Source of the DNA: Flavobacteriales bacterium
Lineage (GTDB): Bacteria; Bacteroidota; Bacteroidia; Flavobacteriales_G; Salibacteraceae
NCBI GenBank assembly: GCA_020435995.1
Contig: JAGQYO010000004.1
Coordinates: 63,000 to 106,176, forward strand
Direction of reading: 5' to 3'
DNA: 43,177 nt
Part shown: piece after piece, positions 24,286 through 32,573 of the stretch
Numbering within the stretch: position 1 is the stretch's first letter
Layout of the letters: every line of letters starts with the position of its first letter
Made by a program: the position numbers and the translations under genes
The notes under the pieces: generated by a model
What the model saw: the letters and a program-made list of their open reading frames with translations, nothing else
What the model was told of the DNA's origin: nothing
Databases searched by the model: none

Positions 24286-25738
24286 TCTACAAAACGTTAT
24301 TCTTTCCTTAACGGCTACCATCTTTTTGGCTCTTGTTTTCTTTAAAGCATATCATGCGAGTTTTACACATGATGAAAGTTTAACCTACAATATTTATGTA
24401 GGGAAAACATATTGGGAGATTATTTCAATGGTTGACCCATCTGCAAACAACCACATACTCAATACCTTACTCATGAAGGTTTCTGAGTACTTATTCGGCA
24501 ACCGAGAGTGGGCCTTAAGGCTACCCAATGTGCTGGGCTTTTTGGTTTTTTCAATTTATACCATTCGAATATTCATCAGTTCCAAGAGAAGTTGGGTGGG
24601 ATTACTTGTCATTTCAACCCTATTTTTTCAACCCTTTTTAAACGAAATGTTTGCCGTAGGTAGAGGATATGGAATTTCCTATGCAATGATTCTTGCTGGG
24701 GTCTTCCATCTCAACACATATTTAGATCAATCGGATAAGTATGGACAAACTAAAGCCCTCATTTTCTTCTTATTGGCTACACTCGCGAGTCTCAATCTCA
24801 TTTACCTTTTTGTAAGTGTAATCATGTACATCAACGTTTTGGCGTTTTTATCTGCGAAGAATGGCATGTCATATTTTAAAACCCTCTTGAAAATTAACAA
24901 GAACACATTTTGGGTTAGCACCCTACTGCTTATAGTTCTCTATGAGCCCTTTAGGTTATTGATTGCCGAAGGACAACTATATTTTGGCGGTAGCGAAGGT
25001 TTCTTGACAGATACCATTTCTTCAATTGCACATGTGATGCTGTATGAGCACTACTATTTTTCTCATGTTATAGAATTTGTATATGTAATGCTTGGCCTTG
25101 GATTGGGATTCATCATTTGGGCATTGTTTACCCTTAAAAAAACTCGGGATTTTAAGGAAATGGTCCGCACCCCTCTCTTTTCAGTAGCATTTATTTTTAT
25201 GGCAATAGTAGCCGGAAGTATTGCCAATAATTGGTTGTTTGACACCCTTTTTATGCTTCGCAGAACTGCATTCTTCCTCTATGTTTTATTTATCATTATG
25301 CTCTTCTTCGCAGTTGACGAATTGAGTTCAAATACTCACTTAAAATCCCGGCTCATCCTGTACTCTTTATTGGTTTTCAGTCTTTCGGCGGCACATTTTG
25401 TCCTTTGTTATGATTCTTCCAAGTATCTGGAATGGGGTGGTGATGCATCTATTAAACCCATGCTTACTGAGCTCGAACACCAAGCAAAAAGTGAAGGCAG
25501 CACAGTCAAAATCAACCTTGGCGTATCATGGTTTTTTGAGCCTTCTATCAACTATTATCGGAAGGCATACGGTTATCACACATGGTTGAATAAGGTAACC
25601 CGCGACCCCTTTAACGCAAATCAAGAATACTTTTTTGTGATTGAAGAACACAAAAAAGACTTACCAGAAACTGAAACAACACTCATTCAATCCTACCCAA
25701 AAGCAAATACTTTACTACTAAAAAACACCCGGAACTAG
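24272..25738 (+). CDS. GT-C type membrane glycosyltransferase
   Basis: 488 residues with about 10-12 membrane segments. The first loop contains FTHDES (Asp34-Glu35), the acidic catalytic pair expected after membrane segment 1 in GT-C enzymes such as dolichyl-phosphate mannosyltransferases and ArnT. ANNHILNTLLMKVSEYLFG.REWALRLPNVL is the following conserved loop. A C-terminal soluble part (from about residue 390) is short. It would transfer a sugar from a polyprenyl-phosphate donor to an unknown periplasmic acceptor. The start is TTG at 24272, because the nearby ATG at 24266 runs into a stop. The gene is divergent from the cyclophilin and convergent with another GT-C gene. Confidence 0.8.
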   Translation: MTIRNLQNVILSLTATIFLALVFFKAYHASFTHDESLTYNIYVGKTYWEIISMVDPSANNHILNTLLMKVSEYLFGNREWALRLPNVLGFLVFSIYTIRIFISSKRSWVGLLVISTLFFQPFLNEMFAVGRGYGISYAMILAGVFHLNTYLDQSDKYGQTKALIFFLLATLASLNLIYLFVSVIMYINVLAFLSAKNGMSYFKTLLKINKNTFWVSTLLLIVLYEPFRLLIAEGQLYFGGSEGFLTDTISSIAHVMLYEHYYFSHVIEFVYVMLGLGLGFIIWALFTLKKTRDFKEMVRTPLFSVAFIFMAIVAGSIANNWLFDTLFMLRRTAFFLYVLFIIMLFFAVDELSSNTHLKSRLILYSLLVFSLSAAHFVLCYDSSKYLEWGGDASIKPMLTELEHQAKSEGSTVKINLGVSWFFEPSINYYRKAYGYHTWLNKVTRDPFNANQEYFFVIEEHKKDLPETETTLIQSYPKANTLLLKNTRN

Positions 25739-27282
25739 TAGAAGTTTTTCAGTATTTCAACTTCTGGGTGGTTTAAAATATAATCGGGCAAAGGATGGGT
25801 TCCATTTTCAATAACCACTACTGGGTAGTTTTTTAATGTGTTCTCTAGGTCTTCTATGGATGGAATAAAATTGTAGCCTATGCTACGGCTATAAAACATA
25901 AGGTATACCGAATCAAAATCTTTCAGGTTGAAAAGAACAGTTGGGGCCTTATGGTTTTCTGCAAATCCCGAAAATATCGCCTTTTTGTACAAGTCTGAGG
26001 TACGCCATTCACTTTGCGGTTTTTTCCAGGTGGTGTGGTAGCGTTGCAGGTTTTCGAAGTTAATATTTATCAATCCAACTAAAAATAAACACAAGCATGC
26101 CCCTGTTTTCACCCAGCCGCTTTGAGAAAACCTTACTTGAGCTACCCCATATATTTCAACCAAAGCTACTGACACCAACAAAAAAATGGGCACCGAAATC
26201 ATAAAAGTAAATGACGGCATTTTGGTAGCTGCAAGAGAGAAAAATAAAAAGACGCCGGCGATCATTGCAAACAAAACAAACCTCACTTCTCTATTGTGGC
26301 CAGACTTCCAAAAAGCACCAAAAGGCACCAAAATCAAAAGGACCGCAACGAGTCCATACAAATTGTAAAGATTTTTTACATAATAATACCAAGGCTCTTC
26401 ATGGCCCTCAATCACGTCCCAAAAATGGTTTGAATTTAATGCCATTTCTCTTAGAAAAACATCGGTATAATTAACATACGCGAAAAGCTGCCAAGGAATA
26501 AAAACAAGGAGGCAAATTCCCAGTGCGGCCAGTCCATGTAAAAATGTAGATCGGCTAATTTTTTTACTCAAAACAACCCACAACACCCATCCAAAAAACA
26601 CGATAAAGGCGGATAGCCACTTTACCAAAACTGCACATCCAACGGCAGCCCCCATAAGTACAGCCCACTTCCATGACGGTTTTCGAACATATTCAAGCAT
26701 GGCCCAAATGCCAAGAGACACGTAAAACAAAAAGGAGACATCATTGTGATCGATCATAAAGGCTCCAGAGATAAGTTGATAACTGTAGCTAAGTGTTGTC
26801 ATAAAAACAGCCGCTACAAAACCTACATGCTTGCTGTGCAATAAATAGCCAGTGCGGTAAACTATGGGAATAAGCAAGACATAGAGCAAAGCACTAGGCA
26901 AGCGAAGGGCAAATTCATTAACACCAAACAACGAAAAACTAGCCGCAATTTGCCACAAAAAAAGAGGCTGCTTGTGTAACCAAACATGATCTCCAACCCA
27001 TGAAGGTGTGCCTAGCTTTATGGCATGAAATTCATACAAGGTTGGCTTTAACGGATGTGCCATTAAATTTTTTGCAACTACAGCATGAAAGGCTTCATCC
27101 CATAAATGCAAATAAGGATCAAAAGCGGCAGCTGCGATCGCCAATACAAGCGCCGAAAGAGCCAGAAGCAAAGTTGCAATTCCAAATGATTTTTTGAAGC
27201 CAAACGCCACGCCAGTTAAAAGCAGCAAACTTGCGACGATAAACGCCCAAACGAAGTGTAATTCGAAATACGACTGAAACAT
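25735..27282 (-). CDS. ArnT/PMT-like GT-C glycosyltransferase
   Basis: 515 residues with about 12 membrane segments. LWDEAFHAVVAKNLM (Asp62-Glu63) is the catalytic acidic motif of the PMT_2/ArnT group, and HKQPLFLWQIAASFSLFGVNEFALRLPSALL is the typical next loop. ISGAFMIDHNDVSFLF is consistent with the later TM4 loop. It likely moves a sugar from undecaprenyl phosphate to lipid A, a lipoprotein or another envelope acceptor. The last four bases CTAG serve as the overlapping stop of this gene and of the convergent GT-C gene. A TACCTTTG box sits 7 bases before the ATG. Confidence 0.85.
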   Translation of the reverse strand: MFQSYFELHFVWAFIVASLLLLTGVAFGFKKSFGIATLLLALSALVLAIAAAAFDPYLHLWDEAFHAVVAKNLMAHPLKPTLYEFHAIKLGTPSWVGDHVWLHKQPLFLWQIAASFSLFGVNEFALRLPSALLYVLLIPIVYRTGYLLHSKHVGFVAAVFMTTLSYSYQLISGAFMIDHNDVSFLFYVSLGIWAMLEYVRKPSWKWAVLMGAAVGCAVLVKWLSAFIVFFGWVLWVVLSKKISRSTFLHGLAALGICLLVFIPWQLFAYVNYTDVFLREMALNSNHFWDVIEGHEEPWYYYVKNLYNLYGLVAVLLILVPFGAFWKSGHNREVRFVLFAMIAGVFLFFSLAATKMPSFTFMISVPIFLLVSVALVEIYGVAQVRFSQSGWVKTGACLCLFLVGLININFENLQRYHTTWKKPQSEWRTSDLYKKAIFSGFAENHKAPTVLFNLKDFDSVYLMFYSRSIGYNFIPSIEDLENTLKNYPVVVIENGTHPLPDYILNHPEVEILKNFY

Positions 27283-27289
27283 TATGGGC

Positions 27290-27297
27290 CAAAGGTA
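27290..27297 (-). promoter_or_regulatory. Predicted -7 box of the ArnT-like gene
   Basis: Minus strand TACCTTTG is an exact TAnnTTTG match ending 7 bases before the ATG at 27280-27282, predicting a leader of only a few bases. No clear TTG at -33. Confidence 0.45.
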
Positions 27298-27472
27298 AAC
27301 TTGCCAGTTTAGTAGAGTACTGTGTTGACTTTCGCCTCAAAAGTTTGTTTTTTCAATTTATCAACAAATGACAAATCATAAATTAATATCCAACCTTTGT
27401 TAAAAATGTAGCGTTAGGCTAATTAGCGGTTAATTTCGCGCAGCAATTAATTATACCTAAATTATTTACATT

Positions 27473-30400
27473 ATGAAAAGATTTATACACACAACAGCAT
27501 TAGTTGTTTGTTCGTTAGCTCTTGGTTTACAGGGATTTAGCCAAGCAAGAGACTATGTTTTTACGTCCTCTTCTGGTACGTTCACACCCCTTTCGGGTGG
27601 CACCAACGTGGGTCTAATCGAGGCCGACGATCAGTTAAGTACGTCACTTCCCATCGGATTCAACTTTGAGTTTGAAGGAATAACCTACACTAAGGTAAGA
27701 GCGAGTTCAAATGGATTTTTACAATTGGACACCACCAAAACTGCCTCTCAATCCTTTAATGATTTAGACGGAGTAAATGAACCTATTATCGCACCCCTAT
27801 GGGATGACTTAGATGGGCGCGCTACTGGTGGATCAAGTGCCAATTATTCTACAACTGGCACTAGTCCAAACCGCATCTTCACATTCGAATGGTTGAGATG
27901 GGAATGGAATTTCAGTGCTTCCAGTCCGAGAATCTCTTTCCAAGTAAAGCTATATGAAACAACCAACAAGATCGAATTCATTTACCGACCAGATGCCACA
28001 TCAATCAATTCAGGTTCTGCATCAATTGGTCTTTGTGGATTGGGAACTGGCCCTGGTACATTTTTATCACTCGATGGATTGACCACATCTCCGAATGCAT
28101 CATCAAGCACTGAAACCTCTAGCATCAATACACTCCCAGACTCGGGTAGAACTTATACTTTCATTCCAGCAACTTGTAAGTCCCCTTTTGGAATAAAGGA
28201 CACCTTGGTTACCGGCTCGACAGCCACAATTCTTTTTAAAAGCCTTGCAACAACTGGCGCCCTCTATGAGATGGAGTATGGTGTTACAAGCTCTTCTTCC
28301 GTTTCTACTTCAAGTGGGGTTACCACCTCAGGGTCTACTGCAATCGCACTTTCTGGATTAACTGCGGCAACAAATTATACAATTAAAATTAAGGTTGTTT
28401 GTGGGCCTGGGGACACTTCCAAGTTTGCCTCTTACTCTTTCTCAACTCTCTATAATACGCCACTTACGGTAGACTTCGCTGGATTTACAGGGGCCAACCT
28501 TTCATCGGTTTTTTCTGGTTGGAGTGAAGGCGCAGGGTATAATACACCTTCTGGCACATCTTCACTTTGGACTGCTTCAAGTACTACCCAAGCTTCTTTT
28601 TTAGGGTCAAGCGCGGCAAAAGTTAATTTGTATACCAACAACCGAAAAGAATGGATTATTTCACCTCGGTTTGTTGCTACAAGTACTGATTTGGTCAAAT
28701 TAAAAGCAGCAGTCACGGGCTATAATGGAACAGGCACCTCTAATATGGGTTCGGATGATAGTGTTAAGGTTTTAGTTTCCAATAATGGTGGTTTAACATG
28801 GACTTCCCTTATTAATATAACCAACGCCAATAAACCGTCTAACTCCTTTTCAGATTTTAGTGCAAGTTTAGGCACCTATGCTGGTCAAGCGATTAATGTG
28901 GCCTTCTACGCGCAAGATGGTCCTATAAGTAACTCTGAGGATTATGATTTTCATATCACTAGTTTATTTATTGGCACTCCACCAAATGTGGACATGAAGC
29001 CAAATGGCGTTATTGTAAATGGTTGCTTAGGAAGTAGTCATTCGGTATATGCCATCATTGAAAACAATTCTACTTCTACCATTGACTTTGCAGTAAATAA
29101 CACAACCGCAGGCGCAAGAATAAGTGGAGCCATTACGGCCAATTTAAGCACAATATTGACTTCCGACACCTTACAAGCGGGTGATACCATGCACGTTTTG
29201 GTTGGAACCGCAAACTTAAGCGCAACTGGCAACTACAACTTCAGGGCGTTTACTTATGTATCTGTTGATGGTAATTTAAATAATGATACTTCGTCTACAC
29301 AAACCTTACTGAATGACTCTACCTATGGCAGGCAAGAAATTGATTTCGTAGCTTACAACGGGTCAAACATGAGTATCGCGTATCCAGGATGGCGCGATGT
29401 ATACGGCGTAGGAACTCCGAGCGCTGTTTCGGGTAACTGGACTTCTCTTAATACAACTCAAAAAACTCATTTTGGTGTTTCTGGAGCCAAGGTTAATTTA
29501 TATTCAACCAACCAATGGGAATGGCTTATTTCACCTAAGATGAATGCTATCACGACGGATTCATTGTTCTTCAAGGCCGCCATAGTTTCTTACAACACTA
29601 CTACTACTTCTCCTATGGGTGGTGACGATTCAGTGGATGTATTGGTATCTACTGATTGTGGAAATACTTGGAACATTATCATGACCTTTGATAGTAGCTC
29701 GAATACTTTGAGCAATACCCTTTCGCCATTTGCTATTCCACTTGGCTCTTATGCTGGAAACAAAATTTATGTTGCCTTCTTAGGAAGAGATGGAAATTCT
29801 TATGATGCTCCAGATTACGATTTTGTTATATCTGATGTGTTTATCGGAACTCGACCTACCAAAGATTTTGGTGTAGTTGCGCTTTATTCTCCTGCTAATA
29901 ACGCATGTGGAGAAGATTCGGCGATAGTTGAAGTGGTTGTAAAGAATTTTGGTGTTCTCACCCAAACCAGTGTTGGGGTAAATGTAACCGTTTCAGGTTC
30001 TGGTACAGCTACATTGAGTTCAACCATTGCATCTCTTGCTCCTGATGCGATGGACACGATTTTGGTAGGTAAAATTCCCACTTCGGCAGGCGGAACTTTT
30101 AATTTCAAATCCTACACCAGTCTTTCGGGCGATGAAGACAACTCAAACGACACAAATTGGTCGTCAGTTACTATCCTAGTTGTTCCAAATGCACCATCTG
30201 TTACAAACGCAGCAGCTTGTACTGGATCTGACACCACATTTAAAGCTACAGGAGGAGTAAATTACCGTTGGTACGATCAGCCAGTTGGAGGTACCTTGCT
30301 TTCTATGGACGATACTTTGCAAATACTTAGCGTACTTCAGTCTGACACATTTTATGTTGAAACTTATACATCACAGAGTTATCATGTTGGACCTGCGAAC

Positions 30401-32458
30401 CCTTCAATAGGTTCAAACGCCACTTATGTTAGCTATACCGATGGGCTTGTTTTCAACGCATTAAAAGCTTTTACCCTCGATTCAGTTACCGTAATAACTG
30501 GTAGTTCTGGTCTAGTGGCGTTAAGGTTATTAAACAGCTCTAGCACAGTTATCGCTAGTACATCTGTAAGTGTTAATTCAGCTGGTACACACCGTATACC
30601 GGTTAATTTTTCAGTTAATCCTGGCACTGGCTACCAACTTGATGCTTCTGGTACAACAGTTACTTCATTGGTTAGAAATAGTTCCGGAGCCAGTATGCCA
30701 TACACCGATGCAGGAAGCCATGTTTCAATTGTCAACACCATTAACAATTTGTCTGGTTATTACTACTTCTTTTATGATTGGGGAATTACTGCAAAGGGTT
30801 GTGTTTCAAAAAGATCTGAGGCTATTCTTACTATGATACAGTCGCCCGTTATTAATATTGGAAATGATACAGCATTTTGTGCTGGGGCAACTTTTTCAGT
30901 AGTATTTGATGCAACTTACGCTACAGCTGCTGGTTTCGAGTGGCAGGATAATTCAGGCGGAAGCACATTTGCTGCTACGATTCCTGGTAAATACTGGTGT
31001 AAAGTTACGGATCTAAATGGTTGTGCAACTGTGGATTCTGCCAATATTGCTACCTTGAGTTTACCTACTGTAAACTTCCCTAATTTTTCAAATATGTGTG
31101 CAAATTCGCCACTTATTAATTTAAATACGGGAACTCCTGCAGGTGGTACCTACACAGGAACAAACGTATCGGCAGGAACTTATGACCCACAAGCGGCTGG
31201 CCCAGGACCTGATACCTTGTTCTACACTTATACAGATACAAATGGCTGTGTTAACTCTGATCCAGCTTACATTATGATTGATAGCGTGACCGCTGTTAGC
31301 ACTACTTCACTTGCAAATGTTTGTAAGGGTTCAGCAGCTATTACACTTTCATTTGGTTCTCCAGCTGGTGGGGTTTACAAAGGAACTAATGTGTCAGGTG
31401 GTGTTTTCACACCTACTTCTTCAGGTTCTTTTCCTATTCGATATGCCATAGCTAACAGCTTTAATTGTGTTGATTCAGCAATCGAAACTATTGTTGTAGA
31501 CACCTTACCTCTCGTAACTCATTCTGCAATTCCTGATGTATGTGAAAACACAGCATCGGTTCCATTAACAGGTGGAACTCCAAGTGGCGGAACATATTAT
31601 GGAACTGCAGTAAGTGGATCTCTTTACATTCCCACTTTAGCTGGCGCTGGAGTTGACACAGTATATTACTCATTTACTGATGGAAACAACTGTAAGGACA
31701 GTGTAAAAGCTCCAATTAAAGTGTTGGCTAAACCTGTAGTTTCTTTAAGCACGCTAGGTGCTCTTTGTGAAACTGCAGATCCAAAAACGCTCACTGAAGG
31801 ATCGCCTGCAAATGGAACCTACTCAGGAACAGGGGTTACAGGGAACTCATTTGATCCAAAGGTTGCTGGCGTAGGAACTGTACAAATTACTTACGTGTTC
31901 ACCAATGCCGCAAACTGTACAGACACAGCTAAGTCAAACATTTCTGTAGAAGCAAATCCTGTATTTAACATTACTGGCACCAAAGAGTCTTGTGGTGACA
32001 ACCCAGTATCATTAAGTACAAGTTTGGCAAATCATGAGTACAACTGGAGCGACGGTACAACTGCTGCTACCTTCACTACTAAAAACAGTGGACAAGTTTG
32101 GGTTAAGGTAACAGATACCACTACCACAAGCCAGTGTTTTGCTTATGATACGGTTGATGTTAAGTATGACGCTGTTTGCTTAGGTGTTGATGAAGCGCTT
32201 TCTGGAACTTCTGTGCGTTACTTCCCTAATCCTAATAATGGATCGTTTAATTTCGAAATCAAAGGATTTTCAGGAATGGACGTAAAAATCAATGTGTTCA
32301 GTGCGAACGGACAAGTTGTTTTTGCTGATACTTGGAACGATGTTTCTGACCTTCATACAGGACAAATAGAACTTAACGCTATTGAAAGTGGAATGTATTT
32401 CATTCACCTGACTACCGAAAAGGGTGCTGTTGTACATCGAATAGCAATTTCGAAGTAG
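27473..32458 (+). CDS. Very large multidomain T9SS-secreted surface protein (adhesin-like)
   Basis: 1661 residues. Signal peptide ends near residue 25 (LGLQGFSQA). An N-terminal beta-sandwich domain (about 30-215, with LPIGFNFEFEGITYTKVRASSNGFLQL) is followed by a fibronectin type III domain (about 235-330). Two MAM/cleaved-adhesin-like modules are paralogous to each other (about 335-500 and 615-775; both contain AKVNLY.(T/S)N..EW(I/L)ISP). Next come a CARDB-like domain and an Ig-like region (about 780-1130), four related repeats of about 75 residues (1190-1490) with the pattern C...GTP.GG.Y.GT.VS.G.(Y/F).P..AG, and a C-terminal T9SS type A domain (FPNPNNGSFNFEI ... ESGMYFIHLTT). It is probably a cell-surface adhesin. 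Its transcript ends at a clear terminator. Confidence 0.88.
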   Translation: MKRFIHTTALVVCSLALGLQGFSQARDYVFTSSSGTFTPLSGGTNVGLIEADDQLSTSLPIGFNFEFEGITYTKVRASSNGFLQLDTTKTASQSFNDLDGVNEPIIAPLWDDLDGRATGGSSANYSTTGTSPNRIFTFEWLRWEWNFSASSPRISFQVKLYETTNKIEFIYRPDATSINSGSASIGLCGLGTGPGTFLSLDGLTTSPNASSSTETSSINTLPDSGRTYTFIPATCKSPFGIKDTLVTGSTATILFKSLATTGALYEMEYGVTSSSSVSTSSGVTTSGSTAIALSGLTAATNYTIKIKVVCGPGDTSKFASYSFSTLYNTPLTVDFAGFTGANLSSVFSGWSEGAGYNTPSGTSSLWTASSTTQASFLGSSAAKVNLYTNNRKEWIISPRFVATSTDLVKLKAAVTGYNGTGTSNMGSDDSVKVLVSNNGGLTWTSLINITNANKPSNSFSDFSASLGTYAGQAINVAFYAQDGPISNSEDYDFHITSLFIGTPPNVDMKPNGVIVNGCLGSSHSVYAIIENNSTSTIDFAVNNTTAGARISGAITANLSTILTSDTLQAGDTMHVLVGTANLSATGNYNFRAFTYVSVDGNLNNDTSSTQTLLNDSTYGRQEIDFVAYNGSNMSIAYPGWRDVYGVGTPSAVSGNWTSLNTTQKTHFGVSGAKVNLYSTNQWEWLISPKMNAITTDSLFFKAAIVSYNTTTTSPMGGDDSVDVLVSTDCGNTWNIIMTFDSSSNTLSNTLSPFAIPLGSYAGNKIYVAFLGRDGNSYDAPDYDFVISDVFIGTRPTKDFGVVALYSPANNACGEDSAIVEVVVKNFGVLTQTSVGVNVTVSGSGTATLSSTIASLAPDAMDTILVGKIPTSAGGTFNFKSYTSLSGDEDNSNDTNWSSVTILVVPNAPSVTNAAACTGSDTTFKATGGVNYRWYDQPVGGTLLSMDDTLQILSVLQSDTFYVETYTSQSYHVGPANPSIGSNATYVSYTDGLVFNALKAFTLDSVTVITGSSGLVALRLLNSSSTVIASTSVSVNSAGTHRIPVNFSVNPGTGYQLDASGTTVTSLVRNSSGASMPYTDAGSHVSIVNTINNLSGYYYFFYDWGITAKGCVSKRSEAILTMIQSPVINIGNDTAFCAGATFSVVFDATYATAAGFEWQDNSGGSTFAATIPGKYWCKVTDLNGCATVDSANIATLSLPTVNFPNFSNMCANSPLINLNTGTPAGGTYTGTNVSAGTYDPQAAGPGPDTLFYTYTDTNGCVNSDPAYIMIDSVTAVSTTSLANVCKGSAAITLSFGSPAGGVYKGTNVSGGVFTPTSSGSFPIRYAIANSFNCVDSAIETIVVDTLPLVTHSAIPDVCENTASVPLTGGTPSGGTYYGTAVSGSLYIPTLAGAGVDTVYYSFTDGNNCKDSVKAPIKVLAKPVVSLSTLGALCETADPKTLTEGSPANGTYSGTGVTGNSFDPKVAGVGTVQITYVFTNAANCTDTAKSNISVEANPVFNITGTKESCGDNPVSLSTSLANHEYNWSDGTTAATFTTKNSGQVWVKVTDTTTTSQCFAYDTVDVKYDAVCLGVDEALSGTSVRYFPNPNNGSFNFEIKGFSGMDVKINVFSANGQVVFADTWNDVSDLHTGQIELNAIESGMYFIHLTTEKGAVVHRIAISK

Positions 32459-32484
32459 AACTTCATATCCCAAATTAAAAAAAG

Positions 32485-32515
32485 CCCTTCACTCTTAGAG
32501 TGAAGGGTTTTTTTT
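32485..32515 (+). terminator. Intrinsic terminator after the large T9SS gene
   Basis: CCCTTCACTC (32485-32494), loop TTA, GAGTGAAGGG (32498-32507) is a perfect 10-bp stem followed by eight T (32508-32515). A run of A on the left side also makes it usable on the other strand, but no minus-strand gene needs it here. Confidence 0.92.
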
Positions 32516-32536
32516 ATGCCATTCTCTCCACTTAAA

Positions 32537-32569
32537 TTGAATGACCAACATTTCTTTTCACTAAATTCG
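32537..32569 (+). promoter_or_regulatory. Predicted promoter of the PIF1-like helicase gene
   Basis: TTG (32537-32539) and TAAATTCG (32562-32569, one mismatch to TAnnTTTG) are separated by 22 bases. The box ends 4 bases before the ATG, so the mRNA should start at or next to the start codon. Confidence 0.5.
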
Positions 32570-32573
32570 AGGC

